DNA of 64,000 bases from Acidobacterium sp. (GCA_003166955.1 PMUI01000121.1:19427-83426); one strand, 5' to 3'. Positions 8,124 through 17,095 are shown, counted from the first letter of the stretch. A program made the numbers and translations. The notes: generated by a model not told the origin, from the sequence alone.

Positions 8124-8516
8124 ATGCCCGAGCAGAGAGCACGGAAATACCACCAGGATCGCGTGGCCGAGACGCTGCGCGACGAGATCGGCGCGATGAT
8201 CGAGGGCGAGCTTTCCGACCCCCGCATCAGCTTCGCCTATATCAGCCAGGTGGTGCTCAACCCCGGCGGAAAGTCGGCGCAGATCTACGTGGCCGTCGAC
8301 GGCGGCGCCCAGGAAGAGGCCGACACCCTGGATGGGTTGATGGCCGCGCGGGGCTACATCCGCCACGAACTGCTGGAGCGGATGGGGAAGCGCCACATCC
8401 CGGAGCTGACCTTCCACATCGACCGCTCCGAAAAGATGAAGGCGCGCATCGACGAACTTCTCGGCCGCAAGCGCCGTACAGGTCTTCGAATCCAAAGCAC
8501 CGAACAGAGCGGCTGA
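8124..8516 (+). CDS. rbfA: 30S ribosome-binding factor A
   Basis: A 130-residue KH-fold assembly factor that binds the maturing 30S subunit near helix 1 of 16S rRNA. Family features are RVAETLRDEIGAMIEGELSDPRI at residues 13-35, ISQVVLNPGGKSAQIYVAV, and the C-terminal GYIRHELLERMGKRHIPELTFHIDRSEKMKARIDELL. The ATG at 8124 has GGAG 8 nt upstream. In many bacteria rbfA lies behind nusA-infB; here neither is present, and it is followed 32 nt later by the DHH phosphoesterase gene, which commonly sits next to rbfA. Confidence 0.95.
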   Translation: MPEQRARKYHQDRVAETLRDEIGAMIEGELSDPRISFAYISQVVLNPGGKSAQIYVAVDGGAQEEADTLDGLMAARGYIRHELLERMGKRHIPELTFHIDRSEKMKARIDELLGRKRRTGLRIQSTEQSG

Positions 8517-8548
8517 CGGTTGCGCGCACAGGGAACTCCAGGACATTG

Positions 8549-9628
8549 ATGGCAGCAGGACACGATATTCCGCGACAGCAAGAGCAGAACCCGGGCACCG
8601 CCGCCGCGCTCTCCAACGGCCCGGGGGAGGGATTACCCGCAGTCCTTGATATCGTCCGGCGCAATCGCCGCTTTACCGTCTGCTCCCACGCCCGTCCCGA
8701 TGGCGACGCCGTCGGCGCGATGCTGGCCTGCGGGCTGATGCTCGCGCAACTCGGCAAGCAGGCTGACCTGGTCTCGGCCGATCCTGTTCCTCTGATTTAT
8801 CGCGGACTACCCTGCGCCCTAACCATCCGCCACACCTCCCGCCTCGAAGGCGACTACGACGCCGTCATTCTCCTCGAGTGCGACGGCATCCAGCGTTCCC
8901 GCCTCAGCGGCCTTGAGGGTCGATTCCTCGTCAATATCGATCACCACGCCACCGGCCGCCCCTTTGCCGACGTCAACTGGATCGACACTCACGCCTGCGC
9001 CGTCGCCGAGATGGTGTATCGGCTGGCCATCGCCGCCGGCGCCGACATTACTCCGCAGATCGCCGCCTGTCTCTACGCCGGAGTGCTGACCGACACCGGA
9101 TCATTCTGTTATGAGGGAACCGACGCGCACGCGTTCGAGCTGGCTCGCGAGCTGGTCGGTCACGGCGCAGATCCTGCCGGCATCGCGCGCGAAGTCTACT
9201 TCTCGAATCCGCTCTCCAAGATGCTCCTGCTCGGCGCGGCGCTGTCGAATCTGCACCGCGAAGGCAGCCTCGCATGGCTGTGGGTCACGCACGACGACAT
9301 GAAACGCACCGGTGCGGCCGAGGAAGACTGTGAAGGCATCGTGAATTACGCCATCGCAATTGGCGGCGTCGAAGCGGCGGTTTTACTCCGCGAGCTGCCT
9401 GACCACCGCGTGCGCCTCTCTCTGCGCAGCAAGGGCCAATTCGATGTCGCGCGCATCGCGGCCAGCTTTGGCGGCGGCGGTCATCTGCACGCCGGTGGCT
9501 GCACCCTGGAGGGACCGTTGCGTGAAGCTGCGGACAAGATCCTCGACACCATGCGCCGAGAGCTAATGACCATGGTTCCTGGACATGCCATTGCAGGGGA
9601 TCAATCGAGGCGGAATCTGGTAGGCTGA
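8549..9628 (+). CDS. nrnA: DHH/DHHA1 phosphoesterase (NrnA-type oligoribonuclease / pAp phosphatase)
   Basis: A 359-residue bimetal phosphoesterase that degrades nanoRNAs and dephosphorylates 3'-phosphoadenosine 5'-phosphate. The N-terminal DHH domain carries CSHARPDGDAVGA (metal site), LLECDG and VNIDHHATGR (the DHH motif). The C-terminal DHHA1 domain ends with FGGGGHLHAGGCTL, the substrate-binding GGGH loop. About 35 residues precede the first strand. The start ATG has AGGA 5 nt upstream; the frame is open further left but overlaps rbfA out of frame. Co-transcription with rbfA is likely and fits a shared role in RNA metabolism. Confidence 0.9.
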   Translation: MAAGHDIPRQQEQNPGTAAALSNGPGEGLPAVLDIVRRNRRFTVCSHARPDGDAVGAMLACGLMLAQLGKQADLVSADPVPLIYRGLPCALTIRHTSRLEGDYDAVILLECDGIQRSRLSGLEGRFLVNIDHHATGRPFADVNWIDTHACAVAEMVYRLAIAAGADITPQIAACLYAGVLTDTGSFCYEGTDAHAFELARELVGHGADPAGIAREVYFSNPLSKMLLLGAALSNLHREGSLAWLWVTHDDMKRTGAAEEDCEGIVNYAIAIGGVEAAVLLRELPDHRVRLSLRSKGQFDVARIAASFGGGGHLHAGGCTLEGPLREAADKILDTMRRELMTMVPGHAIAGDQSRRNLVG

Positions 9629-9717
9629 CTCAATCGTGGTGCAGGGATATTTTCGGTATCCGGCCCGCTACCCATGAAACAACGCGCCCGCATGTCACTG
9701 GCACTGCAGGATGCTCC

Positions 9718-11874
9718 ATGAAAACTGAAACGAGTTCCCGCGACCGCTCCGGCCAGGCCAACTCGGCTCGTTCCGTGGACGTTGGCGATTTGCCCGATGG
9801 TCCCCCATCGGAGCAAGGGGACGGTGCGGGCCGCGCGCGATCGCCCGGCATTTTCACGCGCATTCGGGCCCGATTTCCGGCGATTGGCGAGATCGCCGAA
9901 GCTGCGACTCTGTTCTGCCTGACCGCGTTTTTCCTCTTCTACGGATTAGTACCGATCTTCGGCGGGGATGGCCTCGGCCTCGTGGGCGCCGACGAGCCTC
10001 GCTATGCCCAGGTAGCGCGCGAAATGCTGGCGCGCCGCGACTACGTCACGCCTGTGCTCTGGGGTCATCCGTGGCTGGAAAAGCCCGCCCTCTACTACTG
10101 GCGCGCGATGTTCGCCTTTCGCGAATTTGGCGTGCACGACTGGTCCGCGCGTCTACCCTCGGCCAGCTTCGCCTTCATGCTCGTGGTGCTCATCTACCTC
10201 CACATCCGCCGTTTTCGCAATGGAGGACAGCTCGATGCCGCGCTGATCACCGCATCCTGCGCGGCAATCCTCAGCTTTGCCCGCGGCGCGTCCACCGACA
10301 TGCAGCTCGCCGCGCCCTTCGCCATCGGCATGCTGGGCTGGTACGCCTGGTACGAAACCAACAGCAAGTTCTGGCTCTTCGACATCTACTTCTTCGTGGG
10401 CGCGGCCACGCTGGCGAAAGGTCCCATCGCTCCACTCATGGCGCTGGTCATCATTGGCATCTTCGCCGGCCTGCGCCGCGAGTGGTCGCTCTTCCGGCGA
10501 AGCCTGTGGTGGCCGGGTATCGTGCTCTACTTCGCGATGGTGCTGCCGTGGTTCATCGCCGTCCAGTTGCGCAACCCCACCTTCCTTAGGATTTTCTTCC
10601 TCGAACATAACTTCGAGCGCTTCGCCACCAACCGCTTCGAGCACTATCATCCGTTCTGGTACTACGTCCCCGTGATGCTGCTCGGGCTCACGCCCTGGGC
10701 GGTGATTGCAGTAACCGCTTTCGTCGACGCGGTGGGCGGATCCATCAACGAGTGGCGCGCGCGCCGCGCCAAGGTTCTCTACGTCGGTCACGGCCGCACC
10801 GGAGACGCCTTTCCGGAATTCCTCGTGCTTTGGGCTCTGGTGCCCATCCTCTTCTTTTCGTTCTCCGAGTCGAAGTTACCGGGGTACATTCTGCCCGCCG
10901 TGCCGCCGCTCACTATCCTCGCCGGCGATTATCTGAACCGCATCCGCAACCGCGGCCTCAAACCCTGGCTGTTAGTCCTGCATGCGGTGCTTACCGGAAT
11001 CCTCAGCATGTTTGTCCTGCTGATGCCGTTGCATTTGCGCAATCCTGAGGAGGTGCCGCCGCGCGTCGCCATTATCGCCGCAGGCATGGTGGGCTTGGCC
11101 TCCATCGTCTTCATCCTGATTACCGTCGCGCACTTCGGGCTCAAGCGCCTCCGCATCGCCACCATGACGCCCATGGTCATCCTTCTGCTTTATATGTTCG
11201 GCATCGGCCCCGTCTTCGGCATCGGCCCGCTTCTCAACACCAAACACAACATCACCCTCATGGACATGACCTATTCGGCGCGTCCGCTGGCACAAATTCT
11301 CGACCAGGTCGGGCCCCCTCCAGGCATTACTGCGGTGTGGCGCGTGCGCAGGGATGTACCGTACGGTCTTTCTTTCTACCGCAATCAGCGCACTGTGAAT
11401 TACGATGTTGGCATCACAGTGAGCGACCCGCTGCAGGCCATCGGTACCGGCCCGCACGGGGTCATCATCGACGATGTCAAAGAAGGATCGTCCGCCGAGC
11501 AGATGGGTCTGCGCAGGCTCGTTGGTGACGATCTGGTTGCGGTGAACGGCCAGCCTGTCCTCAACGCCGCGGATTTCGAGGCCATGAGGGCGCGCTGGAA
11601 GCCAGGAGTCAGGCTGGAATTCGAGGTGCTCGATCCCAGAATTCCGGACAAACAGCCGCAGTTCGCAAGCGGCGCCATGCAGGATGGTGTTCCGGAGAAA
11701 CATCACCTTCTCGTCATTCCGGGATCGTGTCTTGCCCAGGTTCCATGCGCAAGTGAGTTACACCGAATGCTTGCGGGGAGGCGATATGAGCCGCTCTTCA
11801 CCTATCCCGCTCAAAGCCTGGTCGTCTACGAAGTCATGGCCGCCGATTCCGGAACAGCACTCCGCGGCCGTTGA
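9718..11874 (+). CDS. GT39/ArnT-like membrane glycosyltransferase with PDZ-like segment
   Basis: A 718-residue integral membrane protein of the dolichyl-phosphate-mannose/ArnT superfamily, which moves sugars from polyprenyl-phosphate donors onto lipids or proteins on the periplasmic side. After a 60-residue cytoplasmic tail the first helix leads to GADEPRYAQVAREMLARRDYVTPVLWGHPWLEKPALYYW, the family's catalytic first periplasmic loop (ADE and EKP motifs). About ten further helices follow up to residue 510. The soluble C-terminal part (about 515-718) contains a PDZ-like stretch, GVIIDDVKEGSSAEQMGLRRLVGDDLVAVNGQPV, inserted before the final strands (LLVIPGSCLAQVP). The substrate is unknown. ATG 9718 is the only sensible start; Shine-Dalgarno is weak (GCAGGA). 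Confidence 0.85.
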   Translation: MKTETSSRDRSGQANSARSVDVGDLPDGPPSEQGDGAGRARSPGIFTRIRARFPAIGEIAEAATLFCLTAFFLFYGLVPIFGGDGLGLVGADEPRYAQVAREMLARRDYVTPVLWGHPWLEKPALYYWRAMFAFREFGVHDWSARLPSASFAFMLVVLIYLHIRRFRNGGQLDAALITASCAAILSFARGASTDMQLAAPFAIGMLGWYAWYETNSKFWLFDIYFFVGAATLAKGPIAPLMALVIIGIFAGLRREWSLFRRSLWWPGIVLYFAMVLPWFIAVQLRNPTFLRIFFLEHNFERFATNRFEHYHPFWYYVPVMLLGLTPWAVIAVTAFVDAVGGSINEWRARRAKVLYVGHGRTGDAFPEFLVLWALVPILFFSFSESKLPGYILPAVPPLTILAGDYLNRIRNRGLKPWLLVLHAVLTGILSMFVLLMPLHLRNPEEVPPRVAIIAAGMVGLASIVFILITVAHFGLKRLRIATMTPMVILLLYMFGIGPVFGIGPLLNTKHNITLMDMTYSARPLAQILDQVGPPPGITAVWRVRRDVPYGLSFYRNQRTVNYDVGITVSDPLQAIGTGPHGVIIDDVKEGSSAEQMGLRRLVGDDLVAVNGQPVLNAADFEAMRARWKPGVRLEFEVLDPRIPDKQPQFASGAMQDGVPEKHHLLVIPGSCLAQVPCASELHRMLAGRRYEPLFTYPAQSLVVYEVMAADSGTALRGR

Positions 11875-11946
11875 GCAGTCGATTGCAGTTCAACCGGGAG
11901 GGAATCTCCCTGGCGCATCCGTTGGCGCCCGGGCCTTTGTGTATCG

Positions 11947-13017
11947 ATGAGTCCCGCGCTCCAGTTCGAGCTGTTGGACCTGCGCCATTTCTCGGCGGGC
12001 AGTTTGCGGCCCCTGCTCGATGAGGAGAGCCAGGTCTGGAGCGAGCGCCTCCACTGGGATTACCGTGCTTCCGCGGAGCTCCTGCTGCAGTATCTCGACT
12101 CGCGCGTTCTGCCCGGCTATGTCGCCGTCGAGAACGGCCGCATCGTCGGCTACGTCTTCTGCGTATACGAAGGACACAAGGCCGTCATCGGCGACGTCTT
12201 CGCCCTTCCCGTCAAAGGCGCATCGCTCGCATCGGCGGGCGCGCCAGCCTCTGACCTGGAAGAGTCTGCGGGGGAAGTGCGCAACGAGATGCTCCTGCGC
12301 CTGCTTGAAATGCTGAAGAATACCCCGGGCGTGGGCCGCATCGAATCCCAGCTCCTGCTGCATCCGCACGGCGCTCACCAGCGCGTCTTTGACGACGCGG
12401 GCTTCGAGGTTCACGAGCGCATCTTCATGGAGTGGCCCCTGCAACCACCTCCGGAGGCGGTCCAGGGCGATGGAGCCGGCTTCGGGCCTGGAGCCGAAGT
12501 GCACCTGCCCAAAGGTATGGAGTTGCGCCGCTGGGCCGACGCCGACCTCGGCGCCGCTGCGCGCCTCATCGCCGCCTCCTATGACAGGCACCTCGACAGC
12601 CACATCAACGAGCAGTACCGCACCGCTGCTGGTTCGCAGCGCTTCCTGCACAATATTGTCCGCTTCCCTGGATGCGGTTACTTCGATCCCGGCGCCTCGC
12701 TCGCTCTGGTGGAGCGGGGCAGCCCCGATCTGGCCGGCTTGCTGCTCTGCTCGCGCGTCCGCGACGACGTCGGGCACGTCACTCAGATCTGCATTGCGCC
12801 CGCTTACCGCGGCCGGGGGCTTGGCCGCCTGCTGATGGTCGAATGCGCCCGCATTCTTTCGGAGCGAGGCTTCAGCCTGCTGACCCTCACCGTCACAGCC
12901 TCCAATCGCAGAGCTGTGTCGCTCTACGAATGGCTCGGCTTCCGCGGAACCCACCGCTTTGACGCCATGGTTTGGGATGTCAGCGACGATTTGAACGCTG
13001 GCCGGATCTGGGGCTGA
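11947..13017 (+). CDS. tandem GNAT-family N-acetyltransferase
   Basis: A 356-residue protein with two GNAT folds. The N-terminal copy (about 1-165) has YVAVENGRIVGYVFCVYEGHKAVIGDVFAL but no clear acetyl-CoA loop. The C-terminal copy (about 185-345) has the canonical motif A, VTQICIAPAYRGRGLGRLLMVECARIL, followed by LTLTVTASNRRAVSLYEWLGF. The second domain therefore probably binds acetyl-CoA, and the first may be degenerate or substrate-binding. The acceptor cannot be inferred. The start is 72 nt after the GT39 gene, which may be co-transcribed; it is convergent with the next gene. Confidence 0.85.
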   Translation: MSPALQFELLDLRHFSAGSLRPLLDEESQVWSERLHWDYRASAELLLQYLDSRVLPGYVAVENGRIVGYVFCVYEGHKAVIGDVFALPVKGASLASAGAPASDLEESAGEVRNEMLLRLLEMLKNTPGVGRIESQLLLHPHGAHQRVFDDAGFEVHERIFMEWPLQPPPEAVQGDGAGFGPGAEVHLPKGMELRRWADADLGAAARLIAASYDRHLDSHINEQYRTAAGSQRFLHNIVRFPGCGYFDPGASLALVERGSPDLAGLLLCSRVRDDVGHVTQICIAPAYRGRGLGRLLMVECARILSERGFSLLTLTVTASNRRAVSLYEWLGFRGTHRFDAMVWDVSDDLNAGRIWG

Positions 13018-13035
13018 AACTTCCCGCTCCGCAGT

Positions 13036-13689
13036 TTAGCCCACAGCCGCCTGGTCCGCCTGCTCCGCGGCCGCTGCTACTGCGCGCAAGCCCGCGGCTT
13101 CGATGGTCGCCTCTACCATCGCGTTCATCCCCATGCACGAATTCATCATCAGGTGATAGAGCTTCCGGTCATCCCACTCCCGCTGGTGGAACCGCCGGAT
13201 ATATTCCGCCCGCCGCCGATCCGTCGCCACGATCTCGCGCTCCGCATCTTTGGCGTGCTCGGGGAAACGCTCCTGAATGTAGGCAATCTTCCGCGGCATC
13301 GAGGCATACACAAACACGTGATACGCCCCCGGCGATTTGGCCAGCATGCACGCCGCCCCGCGCCCCACCACCACGCAGCTGCCGATCGCCGCCTGCTCCT
13401 GCACGTAGCCCTTCACGAACTCCACCATCTGTCCGCTATCGAAAACCTTGGGATGCTCCGGAAGTGTCTCCAGCGAACCGAGCCAGAAAGCCTTCCCGAA
13501 CCGGTAAAACCACGGGTCGATGCGCTCGTCGCAGCGCTTGACCAGGGTCGGCGCCACTCCAGCCTTGCGCGCCACGTCCTCCGTCAGACAGCTGTCGATC
13601 AGCCGCCAGCCCAGGCGATGGGCCAGATGGTGCGCGTACTCCGCGCCCTGGCTGCCGTATTCGCGCTCCACCGTAATGACCTGAATCAT
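13036..13689 (-). CDS. cytidylate-kinase-like family protein
   Basis: A 217-residue P-loop-type protein resembling the Cytidylate_kin2 family. It begins MIQVITVEREYGSQGAEYAHHLAHRLGWRLID, where GSQG replaces the usual phosphate-binding GxxGxGK. Next come VVVGRGAACMLA and VFVYASMPRKIAYIQERF, as in nucleotide-kinase-like proteins, then a basic RRRAEYIRRFHQREWDDRKLYHLMMNS lid region. This family is widespread in Acidobacteriota and sulfate reducers, and its substrate is unproven, so I give no gene symbol. It is a single gene on the minus strand, with its ATG at 13689 and 141 nt of intergenic DNA before the divergent toxin-antitoxin pair. Confidence 0.75.
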   Translation of the reverse strand: MIQVITVEREYGSQGAEYAHHLAHRLGWRLIDSCLTEDVARKAGVAPTLVKRCDERIDPWFYRFGKAFWLGSLETLPEHPKVFDSGQMVEFVKGYVQEQAAIGSCVVVGRGAACMLAKSPGAYHVFVYASMPRKIAYIQERFPEHAKDAEREIVATDRRRAEYIRRFHQREWDDRKLYHLMMNSCMGMNAMVEATIEAAGLRAVAAAAEQADQAAVG

Positions 13690-13779
13690 GGCTTTCTACT
13701 TTGTGCCGCGAGCCGATGGTGCAACTTTTTGCCCCGCTCCGTCAAGCGTTTGATAGTGCCGGAATGCCCCCTTTGATTC

Positions 13780-13808
13780 GCATTGGTTCGACGCAGCATT
13801 GGTATGAT
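13780..13808 (+). promoter_or_regulatory. direct repeats and -10 box before the PIN toxin-antitoxin pair
   Basis: GCATTGGT occurs twice (13780-13787 and 13796-13803), 16 nt apart, and the second copy runs into TATGAT (13803-13808), a good -10 hexamer 22 nt before the antitoxin ATG. Direct repeats overlapping a -10 are typical antitoxin-binding sites. No convincing -35 is visible, which would fit a repressor- or activator-dependent promoter. Function is inferred from position. Confidence 0.45.
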
Positions 13809-13830
13809 GTGGCTGAAGGGCTGAATCGTC

Positions 13831-14076
13831 ATGGCCAAAATCGAAATCTCGCTTCCCGACCAACTCGCCGAAGAGGCTCGGCGTGCAGGTCTTTTATCGC
13901 CTTCGCGTCTGGAGGAGTGGCTGCGGGAGCAGATCCGGGTGCAGCGGGTCGAGGAACTATTCACAGCCATGGATCGTATGGCAGCCGTTTCGGATCCGGC
14001 GCCAATGTCCGCGGAGGAAGTAGCGCAGGAAATTGCTGTGATGCGGGCTGAGCGGCGTGCCAAAGCCGCACGCTGA
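13831..14076 (+). CDS. antitoxin of a PIN-domain toxin-antitoxin pair
   Basis: An 81-residue protein: a short strand AKIEISLPDQLAEEARRAG, then SPSRLEEWLREQIRVQRVEELF and a charged helical tail EEVAQEIAVMRAERRAKAAR. The fold resembles small ribbon-helix-helix or AbrB-like antitoxins that accompany COG1569-type PIN toxins. It would neutralise the toxin by covering its active site and repress the promoter. Its stop TGA overlaps the toxin's ATG by one base (TGATG), so the two are translationally coupled. AAGGG lies 11 nt before the ATG. Confidence 0.75.
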   Translation: MAKIEISLPDQLAEEARRAGLLSPSRLEEWLREQIRVQRVEELFTAMDRMAAVSDPAPMSAEEVAQEIAVMRAERRAKAAR

Positions 14077-14486
14077 TGAGGCTGGTTCTTGATACGAATG
14101 TTGTCGTCTCCGCGCTTTTGTGGAACGGCAAGCCCCGACAACTCCTCAATGCTGCAAGGGAGGGGCGTGTTGATCTGTTCACGAGTGTCCCGCTCCTGGA
14201 GGAACTGACGGTTGTTCTCGAACGGCGGAAATTCGAGACGAAGATCGCAGCTTCCGGGCAGGCAATCGATGCCCTTGTGGATCGCAACGCGGAGTTGTCC
14301 AAAGTGTTGAAGCCGGAACCCACAGAGCGCATCGCAGCCGATCCCGACGATGACGTGGTGATTGGCACGGCGCTGGCGGCGAAGGCGGATTGGATCGTGT
14401 CCGGCGATGCCCACCTGCCAGATTTGAAGGCGTATCAGGGCATCAGGATTCTCGCTGCTGCCGACGCCCTTGCATCCCTCGTCTAG
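14076..14486 (+). CDS. PIN-domain RNase toxin (COG1569 type)
   Basis: A 136-residue PIN nuclease. RLVLDTNVVVSALLWNGKP gives the first catalytic aspartate, FTSVPLLEELTVVLERRKF the conserved glutamate, and ADPDDDVVIGTALAAKADWIVSGDAHLPDLKAYQGIRIL the remaining acidic metal ligands and the typical C-terminal strand. All four acidic positions expected for an active PIN domain are present. Such toxins cleave RNA, often tRNA or rRNA. Its 3' end overlaps the 3' end of mutS2, on the opposite strand, by 4 bp. Confidence 0.88.
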   Translation: MRLVLDTNVVVSALLWNGKPRQLLNAAREGRVDLFTSVPLLEELTVVLERRKFETKIAASGQAIDALVDRNAELSKVLKPEPTERIAADPDDDVVIGTALAAKADWIVSGDAHLPDLKAYQGIRILAAADALASLV

Positions 14487-16948
14487 TCCCGGAACTCCAC
14501 CACTGTAGCCCCTGCGCCGCCCTCATTTTGTCCCGGCTCCGTCACCGACGCCACCTGCGGATGCCCCTGCAGCCACGCCCGCAGCGTTCGCCGCAGCACC
14601 CCCATCCCCGTGCCGTGAATGATACGGATGCGCGGCAGCCCCGCCAGGAACGCACGGTCCAAAAATTTCTCCACGTCATCGCGCGCCTCGTCGGCCGTCT
14701 TGCCGATCACGTTGATCTCGCTCGACCCCATCTCCGGCTCCGCCACCTGGACCGTGATCCCCCGCCGCCGCGCCGACTCGATCGGCGTCTGCTGGTGCCC
14801 TGACGAGACCACCTCCGCAATCTCATCGCGCGCCACGCGCATCTTCATCGACCCCACCGTCACCTCGAAAGTCTTATCGTCGATCTGCCGCTGTACGAGG
14901 GCCGTCTTGCCCAGCGTCCGCAGCCGCACCGTGTCACCCTCCGCAACATGCCGCACAATGTGCGGCTGCGCGTTCTTATCGCCGCGATCCGCGCCCGTAT
15001 GCTGCGCTACGACCGCCGTGTTGAAGCTCTCCGAAAACTCCCGCCGCAGCCGCGCAATCCGCTGCTCCGCCTGCTTCGACAATTTCTGCTGCGCAGCGCG
15101 ATCCTCAATCGCCCGCACTGTTTCCCGCGCCTGAAATTCAAAATTCTTCAGCAGCGACTGCAGCTGGCCTTCGAGGTCCTTCACCTTCGCACGCCACTCC
15201 TTCATCCCCTCGGCACCCAGCCGCGCGCGCTCCTGCGCCAGATCCTGCTCCAGCCGCCTGACGCGGGTCTGCTCTTTCGTCAGCGTGTCGAGTTGCTCGT
15301 GCAGGCTGTCGAGAAACCGCGCGATGTCCTGCGTCTGGGTGCTCATCCGCGCCCGGGCCGCCTCGATGATCTCCGCACTCAGCCCCAGCCGCTGCGCAAT
15401 GTTGATCCCGGCCGACGTCCCCGGCACGCCCTGCCGCAGCTCATACGTCGGCGCCAGCGTCTTCTCGTCGAAACCCACCGCCGCATTCACGGCTCCCGGC
15501 GCATTCTCCGCGTAGACCTTCAGCGACGTCAGGTGCGTCGACACAATCGACCACGCCCCCTCCTTCAGAAAATGCTCCGCAACCGCGACTGCCAGCGCCG
15601 CGCCCTCCTCCGGATCGGTCGCCGACCCCAGCTCATCCAGCAACACCAGCGACCGCGATGTCGCCTGCGCGGCGATACGATTCAGATTCGTCACATGCGC
15701 CGAAAACGTCGACAAATCCTGCTCGATCGACTGCGCGTCCCCAATATCCGCCAGAAACGCGTCGAACCCAGGCGTCACGCATTCATCCGCCGGCACCGGA
15801 ACCCCTGCCTGCGCCATCATCGCCAGCAGGCCTGCTGTTTTCAGAGTGACGGTTTTGCCGCCGGTGTTGGGTCCGCTGATGATCAGCTGCCGATCCTCGC
15901 CTGCCAGCTCCAGGCTCACCGGCACAATCGGCTTCGACTCCGCGCGCAGCCGCCGCTCCAGCAGCGGATGCCGCGCATTCTTCAGCCGAAACTCCGGGGC
16001 CGTCTCCTCCGCAAATCCCCCTGCAAATTTCGGAACCGCGCAGTCGTACTCCTCGGCGAACCGCGCCCGTGCCAGCAGCGTGTCCGCCTTTGCCAGTACC
16101 GCAGCGCCCGACAAAATCTGGCCGCTGAACTGCGCAATCTGCCGCGTCATGTGCAGAAAGATGCGATGAATCTCCTCCTGTTCGTCTTCGAGCAGCCGCA
16201 CCAAGTCGTTGTTCAGCTCAATCGTCTCCAGCGGCTCCACGTACACCGTCTGCCCGCTCGAACTCGCCCCGTGCACCACGCCCTGCACGCGCCGCTTCCA
16301 CTCCGACTTCACCGGAATCACAAACCGCTCCCCGCGAATCGTGATCAGCTCATCCTGCACCGTGCCGCCCTCGGAAAATCGCCGCAGCGCCGACCGCAGG
16401 CTCTCCTCAATCGCCCGCTGCTGCCGCTCCATCTCGCGACGAATCCGCCGCAACTCCGGCGATGCATCGTCGGCCAGCGTTCCATCTGGCAAAATCTTCT
16501 CCCGCATCGACTCGGTCAGCGGCCGCAGGCTCGTCCCCAACAGCTCCTGCGAAAGCTCCGTCAACTCCGGCAGCTTGTCCTGGGTGTTCTGTGGTGGAGT
16601 CCGCATCAACTCCGTCCACGACGTAATCTCCTCGGCCAGAGCAATCGTCGCCCGCAGCTCTTCGGACTCGAGCGCCACGCCTTCAATGCGCGCTTTCGCC
16701 AGCAAATCCGTCGGATCGAACAGCGCGCGCAGCTGCGGCATCACGCCCGCCGCCACCAGCAGCCGCATCTCCGCGACGAGCCGCTGCTCGCGTTCAACCC
16801 ACACGCGCTCCTTGGACGGCACGAGAGCAGCAATCCACGCCTGCCCCAGCGCCGACTGCGCATAAGCACCGAGAAACGCGACAAACTTGTCCCATTCGAG
16901 CGGCAGGCTCGGTGCAACGCGCTCAGGAATTTCCGGCAACAAGGCCAT
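14483..16948 (-). CDS. mutS2: MutS2 family protein with Smr nuclease domain
   Basis: An 821-residue protein that binds branched DNA or collided ribosomes, in roles that differ between bacteria. The N-terminal third has the coiled-coil clamp region. The ATPase core holds Walker A ISGPNTGGKTVTLKTAGL, Walker B RSLVLLDELGSATDPEEGAALAVAV and WSIVSTHLTSLK. A long charged coiled coil (ARFLDSLHEQLDTLTKEQTRVRRLEQDL and onward) leads to the C-terminal Smr domain EINVIGKTADEARDDVEKFLDRAFLAGLPRIRIIHGTGMGVLR, with the expected HGTGxG. The length is slightly above the usual 780. The 3' end overlaps the PIN toxin gene; upstream it is divergent from the ilvA leader. Confidence 0.95.
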   Translation of the reverse strand: MALLPEIPERVAPSLPLEWDKFVAFLGAYAQSALGQAWIAALVPSKERVWVEREQRLVAEMRLLVAAGVMPQLRALFDPTDLLAKARIEGVALESEELRATIALAEEITSWTELMRTPPQNTQDKLPELTELSQELLGTSLRPLTESMREKILPDGTLADDASPELRRIRREMERQQRAIEESLRSALRRFSEGGTVQDELITIRGERFVIPVKSEWKRRVQGVVHGASSSGQTVYVEPLETIELNNDLVRLLEDEQEEIHRIFLHMTRQIAQFSGQILSGAAVLAKADTLLARARFAEEYDCAVPKFAGGFAEETAPEFRLKNARHPLLERRLRAESKPIVPVSLELAGEDRQLIISGPNTGGKTVTLKTAGLLAMMAQAGVPVPADECVTPGFDAFLADIGDAQSIEQDLSTFSAHVTNLNRIAAQATSRSLVLLDELGSATDPEEGAALAVAVAEHFLKEGAWSIVSTHLTSLKVYAENAPGAVNAAVGFDEKTLAPTYELRQGVPGTSAGINIAQRLGLSAEIIEAARARMSTQTQDIARFLDSLHEQLDTLTKEQTRVRRLEQDLAQERARLGAEGMKEWRAKVKDLEGQLQSLLKNFEFQARETVRAIEDRAAQQKLSKQAEQRIARLRREFSESFNTAVVAQHTGADRGDKNAQPHIVRHVAEGDTVRLRTLGKTALVQRQIDDKTFEVTVGSMKMRVARDEIAEVVSSGHQQTPIESARRRGITVQVAEPEMGSSEINVIGKTADEARDDVEKFLDRAFLAGLPRIRIIHGTGMGVLRRTLRAWLQGHPQVASVTEPGQNEGGAGATVVEFRD

Positions 16949-16973
16949 TCCTCATTATCCCGCCTGCGGTCGA

Positions 16974-17002
16974 TTGACATCGCCGTCGCACTCTGCTCTC
17001 CT
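16974..17002 (+). promoter_or_regulatory. promoter of the ilv leader
   Basis: A consensus -35 TTGACA (16974-16979) is followed after 17 nt by TCTCCT (16997-17002), a poor -10 but at the right distance, and 6 nt later by the leader-peptide ATG at 17009. No Shine-Dalgarno precedes that ATG, so the RNA probably starts at or next to it. The -35 is certain as sequence; the -10 choice is tentative. Confidence 0.5.
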
Positions 17003-17008
17003 CTACCC

Positions 17009-17095
17009 ATGCTTCAGCCGCACTCCATTCGCGCCGCCGTCACCATCGCCATTGCGCGAATTAGCATTCCCATGCCAAAAGGAGCCGGCGGCTAA
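17009..17095 (+). CDS. isoleucine-rich leader peptide upstream of ilvA
   Basis: A 28-codon reading frame with five isoleucine codons and one valine clustered in residues 7-20 (core VTIAIARISIP), then a Pro/Gly tail ending GAGG and TAA at 17093-17095. It lies between a TTGACA promoter and an intrinsic terminator that precedes ilvA, the arrangement of ilv attenuators such as enteric ilvL. Low charged Ile-tRNA would stall the ribosome in the Ile cluster and favour readthrough. The GGCGG of the last codons could pair with CCGCC at the base of the terminator's left arm (about 17120-17124), a possible antiterminator. Peptide and hairpin are seen; the regulation is inferred. Confidence 0.7.
   Translation: MLQPHSIRAAVTIAIARISIPMPKGAGG

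Noticed and set aside
14948..17095. A 715-codon open frame on the plus strand opposite mutS2, extremely rich in Arg, Pro, Leu and His
   Set aside because: It is the antisense shadow of mutS2 in GC-rich DNA; composition is unlike any protein family. Only its last 28 codons (17009-17095) are kept, as an independent leader peptide.
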